Part shown: positions 63,720-64,000 of the stretch, one piece after another
Layout of the letters: every line of letters starts with the position of its first letter
Position numbering within the stretch: the first letter of the stretch is position 1
Assembly: GCA_963790875.1 (NCBI GenBank)
Contig: CAWBQT010000014.1
Span: 1-64,000 of the forward strand
DNA length: 64,000 nucleotides
Source of the DNA: AP-15 sp963790875
GTDB taxonomy: Bacteria > Pseudomonadota > Alphaproteobacteria > ATCC43930 > CGMCC-115725
Direction: 5' to 3'
The notes under the pieces: model-generated
Told to the model about the DNA's origin: nothing
The model's database searches: none
The model's input: the letters and a program-made list of their open reading frames with translations, nothing else
Program-made: the position numbers and the translations under genes

Positions 63720-64000
63720 CAGATTTTTATGAAGGATGCCGTCGGCGTCGATGAAGAAGATCCAGGCGTCTTCGTCAAAAGCCTCCTTCAACTTGCTGAC
63801 ATCATTGTCATTGAATGCATCGACGTAGAACTGCACAACTCGTACTATCTCGTCGTAGTCATCTGTTCTCGCAGTCATGGTGACCTCCTCTTTTTTAACC
63901 CGACATTCTCCGTATGTCGGTCCATCCGACCATCTGATCGGCACGATAACCACCCGCCGAGGCGTTCTTCAATCCGCTTCCCAGCCGACCCCACCCTCCG

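Larger units (their letters stand above)
62371..63878 (-). pseudogene. NTF2-like (lumazine-binding/SnoaL type) protein gene interrupted by an IS element
   Basis: ATG 63878 follows GGAGG. The first 53 codons encode YDEIVRVVQFYVDAFNDNDV and FDEDAWIFFIDADGILHKNL. The element at 62589-63719 intervenes. The rest (62371-62580) encodes SDSFEQWATPPSSGVVGRFI, VGDAAAVQLSFDADK and RINGVWKITNKTATHSSR before TAG. Removing the IS and one 8-bp duplication gives a continuous 122-residue NTF2-fold protein. These small proteins are commonly polyketide cyclase-like or stress-related; the role here is unknown. The gene is inactivated. Confidence 0.85.

Overview
This 64 kb window is GC-rich chromosome, most likely from a soil or freshwater alphaproteobacterium. 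The evidence is the codon use, the many catabolic single-gene units (luciferase-like monooxygenases, CoA transferase, amidohydrolases, amidase), the class III adenylate cyclases with TPR or CHASE2 domains, and a palindromic intergenic repeat (1207-1294) of a type I associate with alphaproteobacteria. The genus cannot be read from the sequence. I see no rRNA, tRNA or CRISPR array.

Layout. 1-4.8 kb: a DUF952 fragment, a ureidoglycolate lyase-like gene, a flavin monooxygenase plus decarboxylase-type amidohydrolase pair, and a luciferase-like oxidoreductase. 5-10.4 kb: a secreted beta-helix protein, then a leftward three-gene operon (HlyD-like fusion protein, processive GT2 synthase, secreted GH18) that looks like a synthase-dependent exopolysaccharide system. 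10.6-18.2 kb: CoA transferase and Ldh-family dehydrogenase, an FAD oxidoreductase gene split by an IS1182-type element, a gamma-glutamylcyclotransferase/nitroreductase pair and a lactonase. 18.2-30.1 kb: a two-partner secretion locus with TpsB on the plus strand facing a tightly packed minus-strand operon of TpsA adhesin, CHASE2-adenylate cyclase, TPR-CHAT protease-like protein and DUF928 protein. 30.3-33.6 kb: a ThDP enzyme, a duplicated-domain protein and a His/Met-rich secreted protein. 33.8-40.8 kb: a plus-strand run of M20 amidohydrolase, HAD phosphatase, Tat-like secreted protein, membrane AAA+ ATPase, Sel1-PDZ protein and CocE-type hydrolase. 41.4-49.7 kb: a galactose-oxidase-like propeller, a luciferase-like enzyme, an allantoinase-like (PuuE) deacetylase coupled to a D-aminoacylase-like hydrolase, and an HpaI aldolase. 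49.8-64 kb: an accessory, decaying region with integrase fragments, a frameshifted BNR protein, a serine hydrolase, Uup, a GST fragment, an amidase with a GatC/AtzG-like small subunit, an SDR, a serine recombinase, a broken cyclase-TPR gene and an IS1595-type element inside an NTF2-like gene.

The two most interesting loci are the TPS/CHAT/CHASE2/DUF928 operon, where an adhesin, a caspase-like peptidase and a cAMP sensor are translationally coupled, and the GT2/HlyD/GH18 operon. Both IS insertions can be resolved to the base: deleting the IS and one target duplication restores each host frame.

Five genes carry apparent frameshifts: GH18, the CHASE2-cyclase/CHAT junction, the duplicated-domain gene, the BNR gene and the cyclase-TPR gene. 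Four look like one- or two-base indels and may be assembly errors; the fifth looks like a real deletion. The apparent 1484-residue cyclase-CHAT fusion is probably one of these artefacts.
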